The position numbers were made by a program, and so were the translations under genes. Shown one piece after another: positions 12,146 to 12,907 of a stretch of DNA of 12,907 nucleotides (the first letter of the stretch is position 1; every line of letters starts with the position of its first letter). This stretch comes from JARIHD01 sp035629475 (GTDB taxonomy: Bacteria; Patescibacteriota; Saccharimonadia; Saccharimonadales; UBA4665), in assembly GCA_035629475.1 (NCBI GenBank), contig DASPHS010000092.1:1-12907 (forward strand), read 5' to 3'. The notes under the pieces were generated by a model. That model worked only from the letters and a program-made list of their open reading frames with translations. It was not told the DNA's origin and made no database searches.

Positions 12146-12907
12146 TTAGTTCCCTACAAGCGCAGCTTCCCACTCGGCGACGATCTCGTCGGTCCAGTAA
12201 GCTGCAGGTACAGTAGGAATGTTCAATGTAATGCGGTCCTCCAGGTAGGCCTCCTGGCCTGGCAGTGCCGTCCGTACCTCTGGGCGGATACCCAGACAGA
12301 ACGGAAAGTATGCGGCATCTTTATCCCAGTAGCGGTGGTCACTGATAGCAGGATACCCAAAGTCAGAGAACTTCCAAAGCTTCTTGGCTTTGAGCTGTTC
12401 CATGGTGACACCCTTAGACTTGAGCTTGTAGGAGTACCACGACAGCGTCGTTGGGTCAGCGTAGTCTGGCAGCTCCACTAATTCAAACATTTCCGGGTGC
12501 TTGGCAAGAATAGCAGTCAGCTTCTGTACGGCAACCCGCTTGTCCTGCATGAAGTCATCGATTTTCGGCAGCAGGTTCTTGACGGTCAGCGCACCGAAGG
12601 GGTTGATGCGCATGTTCAGGCCATAGCCCGAAAAGTCGATGGCCGCGTAGTCTGACTGGTCCATGAATGAACCAGGTGAAGTGACATGCTGCAAGCGCTT
12701 GTATACCGCTTCGTCCTTGGTAACCACAATGCCGCCTTCACCGACTGATACATTCTTTTTGCGCTGCAACGAGGCAAAGGATGCGTCGCCGAAGCTGCCG
12801 ACAAAGCGGTCGTTGTGCTTTGAAAAGTGGGCGTGTGAAAAGTCTTCGATCATCAGGATATTACGCTCTTTGCAGATCTGGGAAATACGCTCAGCATCGG
12901 CCGGCAC
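12146..12907 (-). CDS. DegT/DnrJ/EryC1/StrS-family PLP aminotransferase, C-terminal fragment
   Basis: The frame is open to base 12907, so the N-terminal part (roughly the first 130-180 of about 400 residues) lies outside; the GTG at the edge is internal. The visible 253 residues show the family hallmarks: MIEDFSHAH, whose Asp contacts the PLP ring nitrogen, VGSFGDASFASLQ, and RKKNVSVGEGG, where the second Lys aligns with the Schiff-base lysine (K-N-x-x-x-x-E-G-G, as in ArnB). MRINPFGA and the C-terminal half follow the usual fold. These enzymes transfer an amino group to a keto-sugar nucleotide and feed glycan, lipopolysaccharide or antibiotic sugar pathways. The HAD enzyme follows in the same operon, consistent with sugar metabolism. 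The sugar cannot be named without the rest of the locus. Confidence 0.85.
   Translation of the reverse strand: MPADAERISQICKERNILMIEDFSHAHFSKHNDRFVGSFGDASFASLQRKKNVSVGEGGIVVTKDEAVYKRLQHVTSPGSFMDQSDYAAIDFSGYGLNMRINPFGALTVKNLLPKIDDFMQDKRVAVQKLTAILAKHPEMFELVELPDYADPTTLSWYSYKLKSKGVTMEQLKAKKLWKFSDFGYPAISDHRYWDKDAAYFPFCLGIRPEVRTALPGQEAYLEDRITLNIPTVPAAYWTDEIVAEWEAALVGN

Noticed and set aside
1..12907. Alternative code with TGA read as an amino acid
   Set aside because: All gene frames are full length and contain no in-frame TGA, so reassignment is not supported here; only the absence of TGA stops is notable.

Overview
This 12.9 kb window is gene-dense bacterial DNA holding 14 protein-coding genes, two cut by the window edges. 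No RNA genes, insertion sequences or CRISPR arrays were seen. The gene mix is a short type IV prepilin, paired secreted clan GH-A glycosidases with Fn3 domains, an RHS-repeat surface protein, many small membrane proteins and promoter boxes placed almost on the start codons. Together these best fit a member of the Patescibacteria/CPR, most likely Candidatus Saccharibacteria. That assignment is inference from gene content and style; no marker gene is present. All 14 stop codons are TAA (8) or TAG (6); none is TGA.

Layout. Bases 1-306 (+) hold the end of an FNR-type flavin reductase, converging on a minus-strand pair (2403-311): a secreted glycosidase with a Pro-Thr linker and Fn3 domain, then an overlapping membrane-anchored protein. 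A divergent promoter region (2404-2522) separates these from a four-helix membrane protein on the plus strand (2523-3173). A strong bidirectional terminator (3195-3220) lies between that gene and a convergent two-gene unit. This unit is an RHS-repeat protein (6531-3412) ending in a PxxxxDPxG motif plus a glycine-zipper hydrophobic tail, joined through a TAATG stop/start overlap to a 58-residue two-helix membrane protein (3412-3236). It looks like a contact-dependent, membrane-acting polymorphic toxin with its immunity gene and is the most interesting item here.

Next upstream on the minus strand are an unrecognised 225-residue soluble protein (7358-6681) with an operator-like dyad over its promoter, a second twin terminator (7389-7420) and a second secreted glycosidase (8833-7436) paralogous to the first. 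A perfect 14-bp inverted repeat separates this from a prepilin-VanZ-like operon (9855-8914). Then come an EamA/DMT transporter, a DUF1905/YdeI-family protein, a HAD phosphatase/mutase and the C-terminal part of a DegT/DnrJ/EryC1/StrS aminotransferase running off the window end.

How it fits together. Bases 311-8833 form a surface and secretion island: two exported glycosidases, an exported RHS protein and small membrane partners. The region from 8914 to 12907 is a run of mostly single-gene units. The three large exported proteins have Shine-Dalgarno leaders. Five other genes carry a TANNNT -10 box 6-8 nt before the ATG, which implies leaderless mRNAs.
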